64,000 nucleotides of DNA, taken from positions 434,001-498,000 of the forward strand of contig NZ_MKIM01000027.1 in NCBI RefSeq assembly GCF_001939045.1, in the 5' to 3' direction. Under the pieces are notes generated by a model, which did not search any database, had not been told where the DNA came from, and saw nothing but the letters and a program-made list of their open reading frames with translations. Of this stretch, positions 27,943 to 38,418 are shown piece after piece. Position 1 is the stretch's first letter; every line of letters starts with the position of its first letter. The DNA is from Rhizobium oryziradicis. Its GTDB lineage: Bacteria; Pseudomonadota; Alphaproteobacteria; Rhizobiales; Rhizobiaceae. A program made the translations under genes and the position numbers.

Positions 27943-28746
27943 TCACACTGCGAGCTGGGCAGGCTGCGAGAGGTTAAGCTGATTGACATGGGCAAAATCC
28001 TCCGGCTTCAGCGTGGCGTGACGATGGGATGCAATGCCGATGTGCGTGAGCTGGCGAAGGCCCTGACGTATTTGCGCGATCACGCGGCGCAGCAAAAATG
28101 CGGTGCTTGATTTCGGCCTGCTTTCATTGATGGACGTTGCGGTGTGCAGAGGTGGTGTGACGCCGTAATGGGCGCAAAAATCTAGCTGCACGGCCAGCGC
28201 GGGTTCTGCCTGAAAGGAGCGCAGGCTATAGGTTGCGCAAATGGCAGCGTCGGCAATGGCGGCCTGCCGTGACGTCCTGCTCAACAGCTTTTTTGCGCCG
28301 GTTGGCCACAAAATATAGGCGGCGGCTCCAGATCGGTCTTGGTAGAGCCTTGTTACGGCGGAATCGGACGTGTGTTGTTGCGCCATCAGCTTTTTACGGC
28401 CACGGGTTTCAAGGGTCAAATGATCAATATCCTGACGCTTGGCCAATTGCGCAAGCAGAGCCGGGACTGTGATCGATAAAACCGCATCATCCTCCAGCAC
28501 AAGAGCGGGTTGATCACTTTGCGAAATCTGTGTCCACACGGCACGATGGCTGAGAAAACACGCTTTCTCTGAAAGACGCATTGGCCGTTCCCAACGGTTC
28601 CAATAGGGATCGGCTTCATTGATGGTCAGGTCTTGCGCGTTGACAGCCGGAATGCGGGTGTAGCTTAATCCGAGTGCTGCCATTTGCGCGTGTTGAAACG
28701 CAAGGCGATCCGTGGATCTGTCGAGATTAATGATCAGCACCTGCAT
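27943..28746 (-). CDS. Family 25 glycosyltransferase, probable LPS core
   Basis: 267 residues from ATG 28746 (AAGGACG upstream). GT25/LgtB family: MQVLIINLDRSTDRLAFQ at the start, CFLSHRAVW (about 68), the acidic LVLEDDAVL (about 90) that binds the metal and sugar nucleotide. Adds a sugar, often galactose, to the LPS core or another envelope glycan. It follows lpsB by 22 bases on the same strand, matching the lpsB-lpsE/D order seen in Sinorhizobium, though which lps gene it corresponds to is uncertain. Confidence 0.85.
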   Translation of the reverse strand: MQVLIINLDRSTDRLAFQHAQMAALGLSYTRIPAVNAQDLTINEADPYWNRWERPMRLSEKACFLSHRAVWTQISQSDQPALVLEDDAVLSITVPALLAQLAKRQDIDHLTLETRGRKKLMAQQHTSDSAVTRLYQDRSGAAAYILWPTGAKKLLSRTSRQAAIADAAICATYSLRSFQAEPALAVQLDFCAHYGVTPPLHTATSINESRPKSSTAFLLRRVIAQIRQGLRQLTHIGIASHRHATLKPEDFAHVNQLNLSQPAQLAV

Positions 28747-28768
28747 AAGAATTACGTCCTTGAAAGAT

Positions 28769-29836
28769 TTAAAATACGCAGGTAGTGCCCAAGTCGGTTC
28801 CGAGCAATGCAGCGTATTCTTTTTCAAGCGATTTTGCCTCGTTTTTTAAAGCAAAATGTTCTGACACATGTGTGATCGCGGCCAGCCCATGCTGGTAGGC
28901 CATTTCCGGATCGGCCAGATAGGGGGCGATGGCATCGCGCAAGGCGTCGTAATCGCCAGCGGCCACAACAGAGCCGGTTTTGCCTTCCGCGATCAATTCG
29001 GCATAGGCTCCGGCATCGGAGGCGACAACTGCGGTTTGTGAGGCCATGGCCTCCAAAGGGGTCAGGCCAAACCCTTCATTGCGCGAAGGCGCAACATAAA
29101 GGCTCAAGCGGCGATACCAGGGCTTGATATCGGCAACTTCGCCCAGAAAAACAATGCGATCCGACAGGTTGGCCTTGGCTATATCCGCCTTGAGCTGATC
29201 GGCAAAGGCGGCATGGTCTGGCGTGATCCGGCCAGACACCACGGCTGTCCAATCCGGGTTTTGCGGCAAAAGGTCAATCATGGCGCGGACAAAAAGGTCT
29301 GTGCCTTTCTGGTGGCGCACACGACCAAAGCAGCCAACAAGATAGCGACCGGGCAGATGGGTGGCCGAAATTGTGTCGTCTTCACTGGTGGGCGGGTGGA
29401 ACAATGCGGTATCAATGCCGTGACGAATGACGGTGTGCGGCACTTTCAGATAAGAGCCGGAGCGCCCGCTGGTGGCCACAACGGCATCCATCTTTGAGAT
29501 CAGCCAACGGGTATAGCCGCTATGATGACGCTGGGCGGCCGAGGTAAACAGCAATTTCAGCGGCATGCGCAACACATCGCGCAAGATCAGACCCGCCAAC
29601 ATTTCATTGTTGCGGCGGGCATGCCAGACGCGGTGCGATGCGTTTTGCGGACGTTTCCACAAAAGCGGCAACTGCCAGTATGACATGGCGGGCATGTCAT
29701 CTGGCAGGCCGGGGCCAAGCGTCGCAATACCCAACCCGCGCCGCCTGTGCTCTGGAATCAATTGAACCAGAGTGGAGGTGACACCAGACAGGCGTTTTTT
29801 GAAATTGGGCGCGATGACCAGGATATTGCGAAGCTG
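28769..29836 (-). CDS. lpsB: LPS core mannosyltransferase-type GT4 glycosyltransferase
   Basis: 355 residues from a GTG at 29836, which lies 19 bases after the greA stop and gives VQLRNILVIAPNFKKRLSGV; an earlier ATG at 29941 would overlap greA by 86 bases. GT-B fold, GT4 family: VIRHGIDTALFHPP (about 140), LVGCFGRVRHQKGTDLFVRA (about 170), and the E-x7-E motif in SRNEGFGLTPLEAMASQ (about 255). In Sinorhizobium and Agrobacterium LpsB/LpcC transfers mannose to the LPS inner core and lies between greA and the other core genes, as here. Confidence 0.78.
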   Translation of the reverse strand, partial: QLRNILVIAPNFKKRLSGVTSTLVQLIPEHRRRGLGIATLGPGLPDDMPAMSYWQLPLLWKRPQNASHRVWHARRNNEMLAGLILRDVLRMPLKLLFTSAAQRHHSGYTRWLISKMDAVVATSGRSGSYLKVPHTVIRHGIDTALFHPPTSEDDTISATHLPGRYLVGCFGRVRHQKGTDLFVRAMIDLLPQNPDWTAVVSGRITPDHAAFADQLKADIAKANLSDRIVFLGEVADIKPWYRRLSLYVAPSRNEGFGLTPLEAMASQTAVVASDAGAYAELIAEGKTGSVVAAGDYDALRDAIAPYLADPEMAYQHGLAAITHVSEHFALKNEAKSLEKEYAALLGTDLGTTCVF

Positions 29837-29855
29837 CACTTTGCTGGAAATTGGC

Positions 29856-30332
29856 TTAACCCCAATTGACCGCAATAACTTCGTAAGCCTTGGAGCCGCC
29901 GGGTGCGACAACTTCAATGCTATCGCCCACTTCCTTGCCAATCATGGCGCGGGCAATGGGAGAGGAAATCGAGATTCGGCCAGCCTTGACGTCGGCTTCC
30001 TGATCGCCAACGATCTGGTAGCTTTTTTCTTCTTCCGTGTCTTCGTCCACCAGCTTGACGGTTGCGCCAAACTTGATCTTGGTGCCAGACATCTTCGACA
30101 AGTCGATCACTTCGGCGCGGGCCGTGAGGTCTTCCAGCTCGGAGATACGGCCTTCATTATGGCTCTGGGCCTCTTTGGCAGCATGATATTCGGCATTTTC
30201 CGACAGGTCGCCATGGGCGCGCGCTTCAGAAATAGCCTCAATGATCCGAGGACGTTCTTCTTGTTGACGCCAGCGCAATTCCTCCTGAAGCTTGGAGAAG
30301 CCGCTCTGTGTCATCGGTACCTTTTCAACCAT
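29856..30332 (-). CDS. greA: Transcription elongation factor GreA
   Basis: 158 residues. N-terminal coiled coil with the acidic tip ([22 protein letters not shown] and E at about 42-45) that enters RNA polymerase and stimulates cleavage of backtracked RNA; C-terminal FKBP-like domain with [14 protein letters not shown]. Start at 30332 gives [12 protein letters not shown] as in other rhizobial GreA. First gene of the greA-lpsB-GT25 set. Confidence 0.95.
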   Translation of the reverse strand: MVEKVPMTQSGFSKLQEELRWRQQEERPRIIEAISEARAHGDLSENAEYHAAKEAQSHNEGRISELEDLTARAEVIDLSKMSGTKIKFGATVKLVDEDTEEEKSYQIVGDQEADVKAGRISISSPIARAMIGKEVGDSIEVVAPGGSKAYEVIAVNWG

Positions 30333-30539
30333 GTCCTCTTCCTTCACCTTTCATGCCCGCATGGGTGGACATGAAAATAAAACAGGTCCCGAAGCAAAGC
30401 CACGGAACCAGCCACAAATCAAACTCTAAGGACTATAGCAGAGTGTGACAGTGAATTTCCAGATATTTCGAATTGCTGCATTTACAATCGTTCCTGCCCG
30501 ACAAAATCAGGGGGTATTTTTGTCGACTGCGAAGCGTTT

Positions 30540-30980
30540 TTAATGGATGCCAAGCAGACGCTCCAGTCGATCAAAATTTTGCTCATTGGCGGCGGCAATG
30601 AATGTCTTGAGCATTTGATTTTCTTCACAACTTTTGAAAAACATCCGCCATATCAGGCGGGTTCCTCCGGCCTCCTCTCCAAACGCCATTTCCATGCGAT
30701 AAACATGGATAGGCTCATGGTGGATGAAGCTGATGCGCTTGGGCGCTTCGACCTCCAGAAAGGTGGAGTGGTTGACGAAATCTGTACCATTTGAGGCGGT
30801 CATGGTGATTTTCCACTCACCGCCGGGCGTTAGATTGAACACATGGATCGTGTTGGTGAAACCATCTGGTCCCCACCAGTCGCACAGCTTTTTCGGGTCA
30901 GCGAAACTATCAAACAGTGTTTGCCGATCAACCGCAAACAGACGTTCGTTGATAATTTCGATCTCATCCGAATCGGTCAT
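30540..30980 (-). CDS. SRPBCC/AHSA1-family protein
   Basis: 146 residues with START-like (SRPBCC) fold: RLFAVDRQTLFDSFADPKKLCDWWGPDGF at the start (short parts typical of AHSA1), FLEVEAPKRISFIH in the middle and WRMFFKSCEENQMLKTF near the end. Such proteins bind small hydrophobic ligands or act as Hsp90 co-chaperone relatives; the ligand here is unknown. Stands alone, after carB on the same strand. Confidence 0.85.
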   Translation of the reverse strand: MTDSDEIEIINERLFAVDRQTLFDSFADPKKLCDWWGPDGFTNTIHVFNLTPGGEWKITMTASNGTDFVNHSTFLEVEAPKRISFIHHEPIHVYRMEMAFGEEAGGTRLIWRMFFKSCEENQMLKTFIAAANEQNFDRLERLLGIH

Positions 30981-31009
30981 GTCCCATCCTCGTTTCTGCC
31001 GGCTTTCAT

Positions 31010-31042
31010 AAAAATGCCGCGCGTCATGGGGTGACGCGCGGC
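31010..31042 (-). terminator. carB terminator
   Basis: 11-bp stem GCCGCGCGTCA / TGACGCGCGGC with a five-base loop; followed on minus by ATTTTTATG. Lies 29 bases after the carB stop. Confidence 0.8.
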
Positions 31043-31070
31043 AGTATGCGGGCTCAGATCTGAGGTTTGA

Positions 31071-34000
31071 TCAGAAATAGCTCTGCAATGGGCGCACTTC
31101 CAGCTGACCATTCTTCAAAGCCTGAATAGCTTCGGCAGCCGCCAAAGCACCAGCCATTGTGGTGTAGTAAGGCACCTTTTGCATCAATGCGGCGCGGCGC
31201 AGCGATTTGCTGTCCGAGATCGCCTTGTTTGAGTCGGTGGTGTTGATCACTAGCTGGACCTGACGGTTGCGGATGGCATCTTCAATGTGTGGACGGCCTT
31301 CCAGCACCTTGTTGATCTTGATGGCTTCAATGCCTTGCTCGGCCAGGAAGCGCTGCGTTCCGCCCGTTGCCATAACCTTGAAGCCAATGCTGACCAAAAG
31401 CTTGATGGCGGGCAGAACGCGGGTCTTGTCGTCATCGCGCACCGAGACAAACACTGTGCCATCGCGCGGCAGCTCAACACTTGCACCCAATTGGCTCTTG
31501 GCAAAGGCCAGCGCGAAGTTGGTGTCGAGACCAATGACTTCACCGGTGGAGCGCATTTCTGGGCCCAGCAGCGTATCGACGCCGGGGAAGCGGGCAAACG
31601 GGAAAACGGCTTCCTTGACGGCAATGTGGTTCAGGTTGCGTGGGTCGGGCTTTTTGCCGTAAGCCGCAATGGCGGCATCCAGCTTTTCACCAGCCATGAT
31701 GCGGGCGGCAATCTTGGCGATTGGTGCGCCAATGGTCTTGGCGACAAACGGCACGGTACGCGAAGCGCGTGGGTTGACTTCTAGAACGTAGATCACGCCA
31801 TCCTTGATGGCATATTGCACGTTCATCAAGCCGCCAACGTTCAGCGCCTTGGCCATGGCGGCCGTCTGGCGCTCCAGTTCATTCAGCATCTCGTCGCTGA
31901 GCGAGCGTGATGGCAGTGAGCAGGCCGAGTCACCGGAATGAATACCAGCTTCTTCGATATGCTCCATGATGCCGGAAACGAAGACATTTTCGCCATCGCA
32001 CAGCGCATCCACATCCACCTCAATGGCGTTGGTGAGGTAGCTATCGAACAGCAGCGGGTTTTTGCTCAGCAGCGTGTTGATCTGGCCGGTCTTGTCGTTG
32101 GGATACCGCTGCTTGATCGATTCAGGCACCAGACCGGGAACCGTATCGAGCAGATAGGTTTGCAGCATGTTTTCATCATGGATGATCTGCATGGCGCGGC
32201 CACCCAGCACGTAGGATGGGCGCACTACCAGCGGATAGCCGATTTCGCCAGCAATCACGCGGGCCTGTTCCACCGAGTAAGCAATGCCGTTGTTGGGCTG
32301 GGTCAGATCCAGCTTCATCAACAGCTTCTGGAAGCGGTCGCGATCTTCGGCAAGGTCGATCATGTCCGGCGCTGTGCCGAGGATCGGAATGCCGTTCTTT
32401 TCCAGCGCTTCGGCCAGTTTCAGCGGCGTCTGGCCACCAAACTGCACGATAACGCCAACCACTTCGCCCTTTTCCTGCTCGGCGCGCAGGATTTCGATCA
32501 CGTCTTCAGCGGTCAGCGGCTCGAAATACAGGCGGTCCGAGGTGTCGTAGTCGGTGGAGACCGTTTCCGGGTTGCAGTTGATCATGATGGCTTCAAAGCC
32601 AGCATCCTTCAAGGCGAAGGCGGCATGGCAGCAGCAATAGTCAAACTCGATGCCTTGGCCAATCCGGTTTGGACCACCGCCGAGAATGACCACTTTCTTG
32701 CGATCCGACACTTGCGCTTCCGAGCGGGCAGCACCGACAAAAGGCGTTTCATAGGTCGAGTACATGTAAGCGGTGGGTGACGCAAATTCGGCAGCGCAGG
32801 TATCAATGCGCTTGAACACGGGGCGCACATCCAGACCATTGCGCAGCTCTGCCACTTCCTTCGGGCGCTTGCCCGACAGGCTGGCGAGACGGGCATCTGA
32901 AAAGCCCATGGCCTTGATCTTGCGTAGGTTTTCAGCATCTGTTGGCAGGCCGTGTTCTCGGATGCGGGCTTCCAGATCGGTAATCGCCTTCAGCTGAGCG
33001 ATGAACCATGGATCGATCTTGCAGCCTTCATGCACTTCTTCTTCCGACATACCAAGGCGCAGAGCCTGAGCCACCATGCGCAGACGATCTGGCGTTGGTG
33101 TGCCAATGGCGGCGCGGATGGCGTTCTTGTCATCGCCCTGGCCGAGGCCGGGGATTTCAATTTCGTCCAGACCGGTCAAGCCAGTTTCCAGACCACGCAG
33201 GGCTTTCTGCAAGCTCTCGGAGAAGGTACGGCCAATGGCCATTACTTCGCCCACCGATTTCATCGCCGTGGTCAGCGTTGGTTCTGCACCCGGGAATTTT
33301 TCAAAGGCAAAGCGTGGAATTTTGGTGACCACATAGTCAATCGATGGCTCAAACGACGCAGGCGTTGCACCGCCGGTGATGTCATTGTCCAGCTCATCCA
33401 GCGTATAGCCAACCGCCAGCTTGGCGGCCACCTTGGCAATCGGGAAGCCCGTGGCCTTCGACGCAAGTGCAGACGAGCGCGACACGCGCGGGTTCATTTC
33501 AATCACCACCAGACGGCCATCGGCAGGGTTGACCGCGAACTGCACGTTGGAGCCGCCGGTTTCAACGCCAATTTCCCGCAGCACCGCGATCGAGGCATTG
33601 CGCATGATCTGGTATTCTTTATCGGTCAAGGTCAGGGCAGGGGCAACGGTGATGGAGTCGCCGGTATGCACGCCCATCGGGTCGATGTTTTCAATCGAGC
33701 AGATGATGATGCAATTGTCCGCCTTGTCGCGGACCACTTCCATTTCATATTCCTTCCAGCCGAGAACCGATTCTTCAATCAGCACTTCGGTGGTGGGGGA
33801 AGCGTCGAGACCGCCATTGATGATCTCGAAGAATTCTGAGCGGTTGTAAGCAATACCGCCGCCGGTGCCGCCCATGGTGAAGGACGGGCGGATAATCGCG
33901 GGCAGGCCAACAACATCCAGCGCTTGGGCGGCAATGGCCATGGCATGGCTCATGTAGCGCTGCTTGCGGTCGGTTTCGCCAAGGTTCCACTGGTTTTCCA

Positions 34001-34553
34001 GCTCGTCCAGCGCCTTGTCCAGCGCATCACCAGACAGCGAAGCCTTCAGCTTTTCGCGCTCGGCCTCATGGGTCTTGCGGTCGGCATCCTTGATTTCGGT
34101 GGCGTTGGCCAGCAGCGACTTTGGCGTTTCAAGGCCAATGCGGGCCATGGCTTCGCGAAACAGGGCGCGGTCTTCGGCCATGTCGATGGCGGCAGGCTTT
34201 GCGCCAATCATTTCAACATTGTAGCGGTCCAGAACGCCCATGCGCTTCAACGAAAGCGCAGTGTTCAGCGCCGTCTGGCCGCCCATGGTGGGCAGCAGTG
34301 CATCGGGGCGCTCCTTGGCAATAATCTTGGCCACTACTTCCGGGGTGATCGGCTCCACATAGGTGGCGTCAGCAAGGCCGGGGTCGGTCATGATGGTGGC
34401 GGGGTTGGAGTTGACCAGAATAACCCGGTAACCCTCTTCCTTCAGCGCCTTGACGGCCTGTGTGCCGGAATAGTCAAATTCGCATGCCTGTCCGATAACA
34501 ATCGGACCTGCGCCGATGATCAGGATGGATTTTATATCTTGGCGCTTTGGCAT
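31071..34553 (-). CDS. carB: Carbamoyl-phosphate synthase large subunit
   Basis: 1160 residues, full length. Makes carbamoyl phosphate from ammonia (delivered by CarA), bicarbonate and two ATP, for arginine and pyrimidines. Two homologous halves are seen: [21 protein letters not shown] at the start and [20 protein letters not shown] at about 640, each with ATP-grasp domains ([29 protein letters not shown]), then the MGS-like allosteric domain ([19 protein letters not shown]). Start at 34553 is preferred to one ten codons earlier. carA is separate, 6 kb away, the usual rhizobial situation. Confidence 0.97.
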   Translation of the reverse strand: MPKRQDIKSILIIGAGPIVIGQACEFDYSGTQAVKALKEEGYRVILVNSNPATIMTDPGLADATYVEPITPEVVAKIIAKERPDALLPTMGGQTALNTALSLKRMGVLDRYNVEMIGAKPAAIDMAEDRALFREAMARIGLETPKSLLANATEIKDADRKTHEAEREKLKASLSGDALDKALDELENQWNLGETDRKQRYMSHAMAIAAQALDVVGLPAIIRPSFTMGGTGGGIAYNRSEFFEIINGGLDASPTTEVLIEESVLGWKEYEMEVVRDKADNCIIICSIENIDPMGVHTGDSITVAPALTLTDKEYQIMRNASIAVLREIGVETGGSNVQFAVNPADGRLVVIEMNPRVSRSSALASKATGFPIAKVAAKLAVGYTLDELDNDITGGATPASFEPSIDYVVTKIPRFAFEKFPGAEPTLTTAMKSVGEVMAIGRTFSESLQKALRGLETGLTGLDEIEIPGLGQGDDKNAIRAAIGTPTPDRLRMVAQALRLGMSEEEVHEGCKIDPWFIAQLKAITDLEARIREHGLPTDAENLRKIKAMGFSDARLASLSGKRPKEVAELRNGLDVRPVFKRIDTCAAEFASPTAYMYSTYETPFVGAARSEAQVSDRKKVVILGGGPNRIGQGIEFDYCCCHAAFALKDAGFEAIMINCNPETVSTDYDTSDRLYFEPLTAEDVIEILRAEQEKGEVVGVIVQFGGQTPLKLAEALEKNGIPILGTAPDMIDLAEDRDRFQKLLMKLDLTQPNNGIAYSVEQARVIAGEIGYPLVVRPSYVLGGRAMQIIHDENMLQTYLLDTVPGLVPESIKQRYPNDKTGQINTLLSKNPLLFDSYLTNAIEVDVDALCDGENVFVSGIMEHIEEAGIHSGDSACSLPSRSLSDEMLNELERQTAAMAKALNVGGLMNVQYAIKDGVIYVLEVNPRASRTVPFVAKTIGAPIAKIAARIMAGEKLDAAIAAYGKKPDPRNLNHIAVKEAVFPFARFPGVDTLLGPEMRSTGEVIGLDTNFALAFAKSQLGASVELPRDGTVFVSVRDDDKTRVLPAIKLLVSIGFKVMATGGTQRFLAEQGIEAIKINKVLEGRPHIEDAIRNRQVQLVINTTDSNKAISDSKSLRRAALMQKVPYYTTMAGALAAAEAIQALKNGQLEVRPLQSYF

Positions 34554-34817
34554 GTCTCTATCCGTTCTCTTAATGCTGCGCAAAAAGCGGCCAAGGTGAT
34601 GGGCTCACCGGCCGGGCGCAGATCAATGGTCATTTCAGGCTAGAAGCGGCTTATAGGGAATTCTTGGACAAAGCGGAACCCCCGATTTCATCTTTTCATA
34701 CGGATAAGTGAACAGTTTTTCCGGTGTGGTGAATTCCAGCCAATTGGGGGGTGCTTGTCATGCAATTGTTGTGAAGACAGGTGTTAACTCCAGGCGGTAC
34801 GTAACGGAGATCGCTTT

Positions 34818-35531
34818 ATGTCGCACACCCAACTTTTGCCTGCTCTTTTGCCCTTTTCCGAAACGGAAGGCGAAGGTGCGTCTCGCCATCTCGGCATTCG
34901 GTTTAATCAGGAAGGAAAATTTCTGCCCGAACCCGGCAATACAATTGTGTGCCATTTGACGGAAGGCTCGCCAAACCGCCAGGCGATCAGCAATGCCCGC
35001 AGCCGTTACATGAGCATGGTGGAGGCGGATAGACTGGCCTTTACCGCCGAATCCAGCCTGCACATGACGTTGTTTCAAGGCATTATCGAATATCGCCGTG
35101 CGCTTCCCTATTGGCCAGCCGATATTCCACTTGAAACACCGATTGACGATATGACCGAAATTCTGGCGCAAAGGTTGGAGCATTTTCGCAAAGGCCCAAG
35201 CTTTCGTGTGCATGTGACCCATATGTTGCCCACCGGCCTGCAAGTGGAGGGTGTTACAGCGCAAGACCGCGCGGCGATGGCGGAGTGGCGCAATCGGCTG
35301 GCCGATCTGTTTGGCTATCGCCATCCTGATCACGACAGCTATCAATTTCACATCACCTTTGCCTATGTCATCCGGCCTTTGAGTGAGCAGGCGCTGTTTC
35401 AGTGGCAATCAATGCTGGGTGAGGTTCGCGATGAACTGCGTGCGCAGTTTGATCATATTGAACTTGATCCACCCGCCTTTTGTGCATTTGAGGATATGCA
35501 CCACTTTGAAGAGTTGCTTGTGCTGGATTGA
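34818..35531 (+). CDS. DUF1868 / 2H phosphoesterase-like protein
   Basis: 237 residues, cytoplasmic. Two H-x-T motifs, LHMTLFQG (about 81) and FHITFAYV (about 178), define the 2H phosphoesterase superfamily, which acts on 2',3'-cyclic or linear RNA-type phosphodiesters. DUF1868 members are found in alphaproteobacteria and their substrate is not known. The ATG at 34818 has ACGGAGA upstream. Its 3' end overlaps the convergent PAP2-family gene by 164 bases. Confidence 0.82.
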   Translation: MSHTQLLPALLPFSETEGEGASRHLGIRFNQEGKFLPEPGNTIVCHLTEGSPNRQAISNARSRYMSMVEADRLAFTAESSLHMTLFQGIIEYRRALPYWPADIPLETPIDDMTEILAQRLEHFRKGPSFRVHVTHMLPTGLQVEGVTAQDRAAMAEWRNRLADLFGYRHPDHDSYQFHITFAYVIRPLSEQALFQWQSMLGEVRDELRAQFDHIELDPPAFCAFEDMHHFEELLVLD

Positions 35532-36426
35532 TGCTTTGTGTGGTCACGGCGGTGAGGGCGGCGATCACGCAGGCTGCCAGCAGAAAACCGGCCGGAATAT
35601 CAATGAAATAGTGGCTGCCATGAGAGAGGGCAGCCACGGCCATCATCAGGTTGAGGCCAAGAACGGGGTAGCGCGCTGGCTTGATCGACCAAGCCCCCCA
35701 ACTGTAGAGCACAGCACAGGCGGCATGAACCGATGGAAAGGTGATAATGCCCGCCGCCTTGCTGGTTTCCAGCACGAAAGTGTGTTGGCTGCGCACGGCA
35801 TTGAATTCGCTCAGAAAGCCGTAGCCCAGCGACGTGTTGATGTGCAGCGGCGGATGTTCTGCCAGATGATAGGTGACATAGGCGCTTTGGGCCGGAAACC
35901 AGATGGCGATGATGCTGGCACAATAGCCGATGGCCCCAAAGCAGAGAATCATTGTGTAGCCGCGATCTTTTTGCCCAACGGCACAAAGAACCATGGGTAT
36001 CGCCATCAATTGAAAGCCGAAACTCTGATAGGCAATGCCAAGGCTCCACGCGAGCAGCGGATGCCGATCAACCGTGCGGATAAAACTCCACCAATCCAGC
36101 CCCATGGCCTGATCGATCTGGCGCAGCCAAAGGTCGGCTAAAGGCCTGTCCAGCTTCATGGCGGCATAGGTGGAAAACAGAATGGGCAGGCCCAAAAGTA
36201 CGCCAAAGAGAAAACATTCCGCAATGGACGAAATGCGCCCATAGCGTTTGTGTCTGGCATAGACTGCCAGCGTCATACAGGAGATTAGAAACGGTGAAAG
36301 GCTTAAAAGCCACTGAGAGACATCGATTGTCAGCCCGGTTGTTAAGGACAGCGGCATCATCAAGGCGTAGGACGCTATAATGAGGGTAATCAACAAAACT
36401 CTGGGGCGTGTGCGATATATCATCAA
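35368..36426 (-). CDS. PAP2-family membrane phosphatase/phosphotransferase
   Basis: 352 residues with about eight membrane segments. PAP2_3 type (Aur1/inositolphosphotransferase-like): acid-phosphatase motifs FPSVHAAC (about 230) and SHGSHYFIDIPAGF (about 268), giving the two catalytic histidines facing the periplasm. Likely a lipid phosphatase or head-group transferase. The last about 55 residues (from TTQSINPAQ) are polar and overlap the opposite-strand 2H phosphoesterase gene; the functional domain ends before that. Confidence 0.82.
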   Translation of the reverse strand: MMIYRTRPRVLLITLIIASYALMMPLSLTTGLTIDVSQWLLSLSPFLISCMTLAVYARHKRYGRISSIAECFLFGVLLGLPILFSTYAAMKLDRPLADLWLRQIDQAMGLDWWSFIRTVDRHPLLAWSLGIAYQSFGFQLMAIPMVLCAVGQKDRGYTMILCFGAIGYCASIIAIWFPAQSAYVTYHLAEHPPLHINTSLGYGFLSEFNAVRSQHTFVLETSKAAGIITFPSVHAACAVLYSWGAWSIKPARYPVLGLNLMMAVAALSHGSHYFIDIPAGFLLAACVIAALTAVTTQSINPAQATLQSGAYPQMHKRRVDQVQYDQTAHAVHREPHPALIATETAPAHSKAG

Positions 36427-36542
36427 GGTGCTGGCAATTTAAATCTGACGTTCGATCTGCATATGTGCTCTGGACTTTAACCCTGAATGATTGATGATGT
36501 GTTCGCATTGCAATAAGCTGAAATATCAATTTCATTGAGGGT

Positions 36543-37223
36543 GTGCTTGATTTGATTACCGTTCATTATCTCGAAAATTCCAGAGCGCATCGTATCCTCT
36601 GGCTGCTGGAGGAGTTGGGTCTTGACTATGATATCAAGACCTACAAGCGGGGTGCCGACATGCGCGCGCCCACAACGCTGAAGGCCATTCATCCCCTTGG
36701 CAAATCTCCGGTGATTGAGGACAAGGGCAGGGTGATTGCCGAAAGCGGTGCGATTATCGAATACCTGATTGGCGTATATGATAAAGAGCATAAGCTCCGT
36801 CCGCCGGGCGGCACCGATGAGCGTTTGCGCTATATTTACTGGCTGCATTATGCTGAAGGCTCGGCCATGCCGCTGTTGCTGATGAAGCTGGTTTTCCTGC
36901 GCCTGCCCCGCCAGATGCCGATATTCTTGCGCTCGGTGGGCAAGCTGATTTCCGACAGCGTGCAGCGCAAGCTGATTGATCCCCAACTGGCCGACCATCT
37001 CGCCTATTGGAACAGCGAATTGTCCCGCGACGGCTGGTTTGCCGGAAATGCGTTTTCTGCCGCCGATATAGCCATGAGTTTTCCGGTGGAAGCCGGCATG
37101 AGCCGCATGGATCAAACAGGCGATGTTCAAGCTGTTCGTCGTTATCTGGACGCCATACGGTCTCGCCCGGCCTATCAAAGGGCTCTGACGCGCGGCGGCG
37201 CCTATGTCTATGCTGAAAGCTAG
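36543..37223 (+). CDS. Glutathione S-transferase
   Basis: 226 residues. Thioredoxin-like N-domain (ITVHYLENSRAHRILWLLEE with Ser as probable catalytic residue; KSPVIEDKGRVIAESGAIIEYL for glutathione binding) and all-helical C-domain (GNAFSAADIAMSFPVEAG). Resembles the Gtt1-like bacterial GST group; the substrate is unknown. TTG start at 36543 would give LDLITVHY; no ATG nearby fits the domain start. Confidence 0.85.
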   Translation: MLDLITVHYLENSRAHRILWLLEELGLDYDIKTYKRGADMRAPTTLKAIHPLGKSPVIEDKGRVIAESGAIIEYLIGVYDKEHKLRPPGGTDERLRYIYWLHYAEGSAMPLLLMKLVFLRLPRQMPIFLRSVGKLISDSVQRKLIDPQLADHLAYWNSELSRDGWFAGNAFSAADIAMSFPVEAGMSRMDQTGDVQAVRRYLDAIRSRPAYQRALTRGGAYVYAES

Positions 37224-37342
37224 AATGGCTGGCGCAACATGGCTGGGAACTTATCGGTCTGGCCATGTGTTTCTGTCCTGATAAGCGTATAGGTGTTCGA
37301 TAGGGTCGCATTTTATGCGCTCTGTCGGCTTGGGGGACGGGC

Positions 37343-38248
37343 ATGGAACTGGATGGACAGCGAAAATCTGACAATGTTGAAGATGTGCGAGGTCGATCCG
37401 GCAGCGGCTTTGGCCAAGGTAATTTTGGCCGACGCGGAATTCGCTTTCCAAGCGGCGGTGGCGGGCGCGGTTTAAGCCTGTCGACCATCATCATTCTCGC
37501 GCTGATCTATTTTGGCCTTCGCGCTATGGGCATTGATGTGGCGCAATTGCTTGATGATGGTAGCAGCGGGTCATCATCCTATCAGCAGCAATCAAACGCA
37601 TCTGGTGCTGAGCAGGAGATGAAAGTCTTCGTGCAGCGCGTGCTGGCCTCAACCGAGGATGTGTGGACGGATATTTTCGAGGCCCATGGTGGTCAATATG
37701 ATATGCCCAAATTGAGCCTGTATTCGGGGCAATATCCATCCGCTTGCGGCACGGCATCGTCTGCGACCGGGCCATTTTATTGTCCGGGAGATCGAAAGGT
37801 CTATCTCGATACGGCGTTTTTCACAGAGCTTTCGCGCCGCTTCAAAGCCTCTGGCGATTTCGCCCAAGCCTATGTGATTGCCCATGAAGTCGGCCATCAT
37901 GTGCAAAACCTCACCGGCGTGTTGCCAAAATTCAACCAGATGCGTCAGACGATGACGCCGGCGCAAGCCAATAAAATGTCTGTTCGGGTTGAGCTACAGG
38001 CCGATTGCTTTGCCGGAATCTGGGGCCGCAAGGCCGATGACAAAGGCTTGCTCTCGGCAGGTGATCTGCAAGAAGCCCTGAATGCCGCCCAACAGATTGG
38101 CGACGACGCGCTGCAAAAGCGCGCCCAAGGCTATGTCGTGCCGGAGAGTTTCAATCACGGCACCTCTGCCCAGCGGATGAAGTGGTTCAAGCGCGGGTTT
38201 GATCAGGCCCGGATGGAGGCTTGCGACACTTTTTCCGACCCGGTTTGA
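37343..38248 (+). CDS. YpfJ-type neutral zinc metallopeptidase
   Basis: 301 residues. Short cytoplasmic start (DGQRKSDNVEDVRG, typical of the family), Gly-rich stretch, one membrane segment at about 47-64, then a periplasmic peptidase domain with zinc motif IAHEVGHHVQ (about 175) and a second ligand region RVELQADCFAG (about 212). Substrates are unknown. Stands alone in a run of plus-strand genes. Confidence 0.9.
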   Translation: MELDGQRKSDNVEDVRGRSGSGFGQGNFGRRGIRFPSGGGGRGLSLSTIIILALIYFGLRAMGIDVAQLLDDGSSGSSSYQQQSNASGAEQEMKVFVQRVLASTEDVWTDIFEAHGGQYDMPKLSLYSGQYPSACGTASSATGPFYCPGDRKVYLDTAFFTELSRRFKASGDFAQAYVIAHEVGHHVQNLTGVLPKFNQMRQTMTPAQANKMSVRVELQADCFAGIWGRKADDKGLLSAGDLQEALNAAQQIGDDALQKRAQGYVVPESFNHGTSAQRMKWFKRGFDQARMEACDTFSDPV

Positions 38249-38418
38249 TGAGGCGGCGTTTGCTCGTCGATTTGATCCATCAATCAATGTGATGGAATTG
38301 CGAAAACATTTGTCCTGCGTTGGCTTGTGGTTGAAACATCCCACTTGATGGCGTATCGCTGCATAAATGGCCGTTTGCCTTGTTTTTGGGCGCGGCATTT
38401 TTCGTTTTGGAAGCAATC

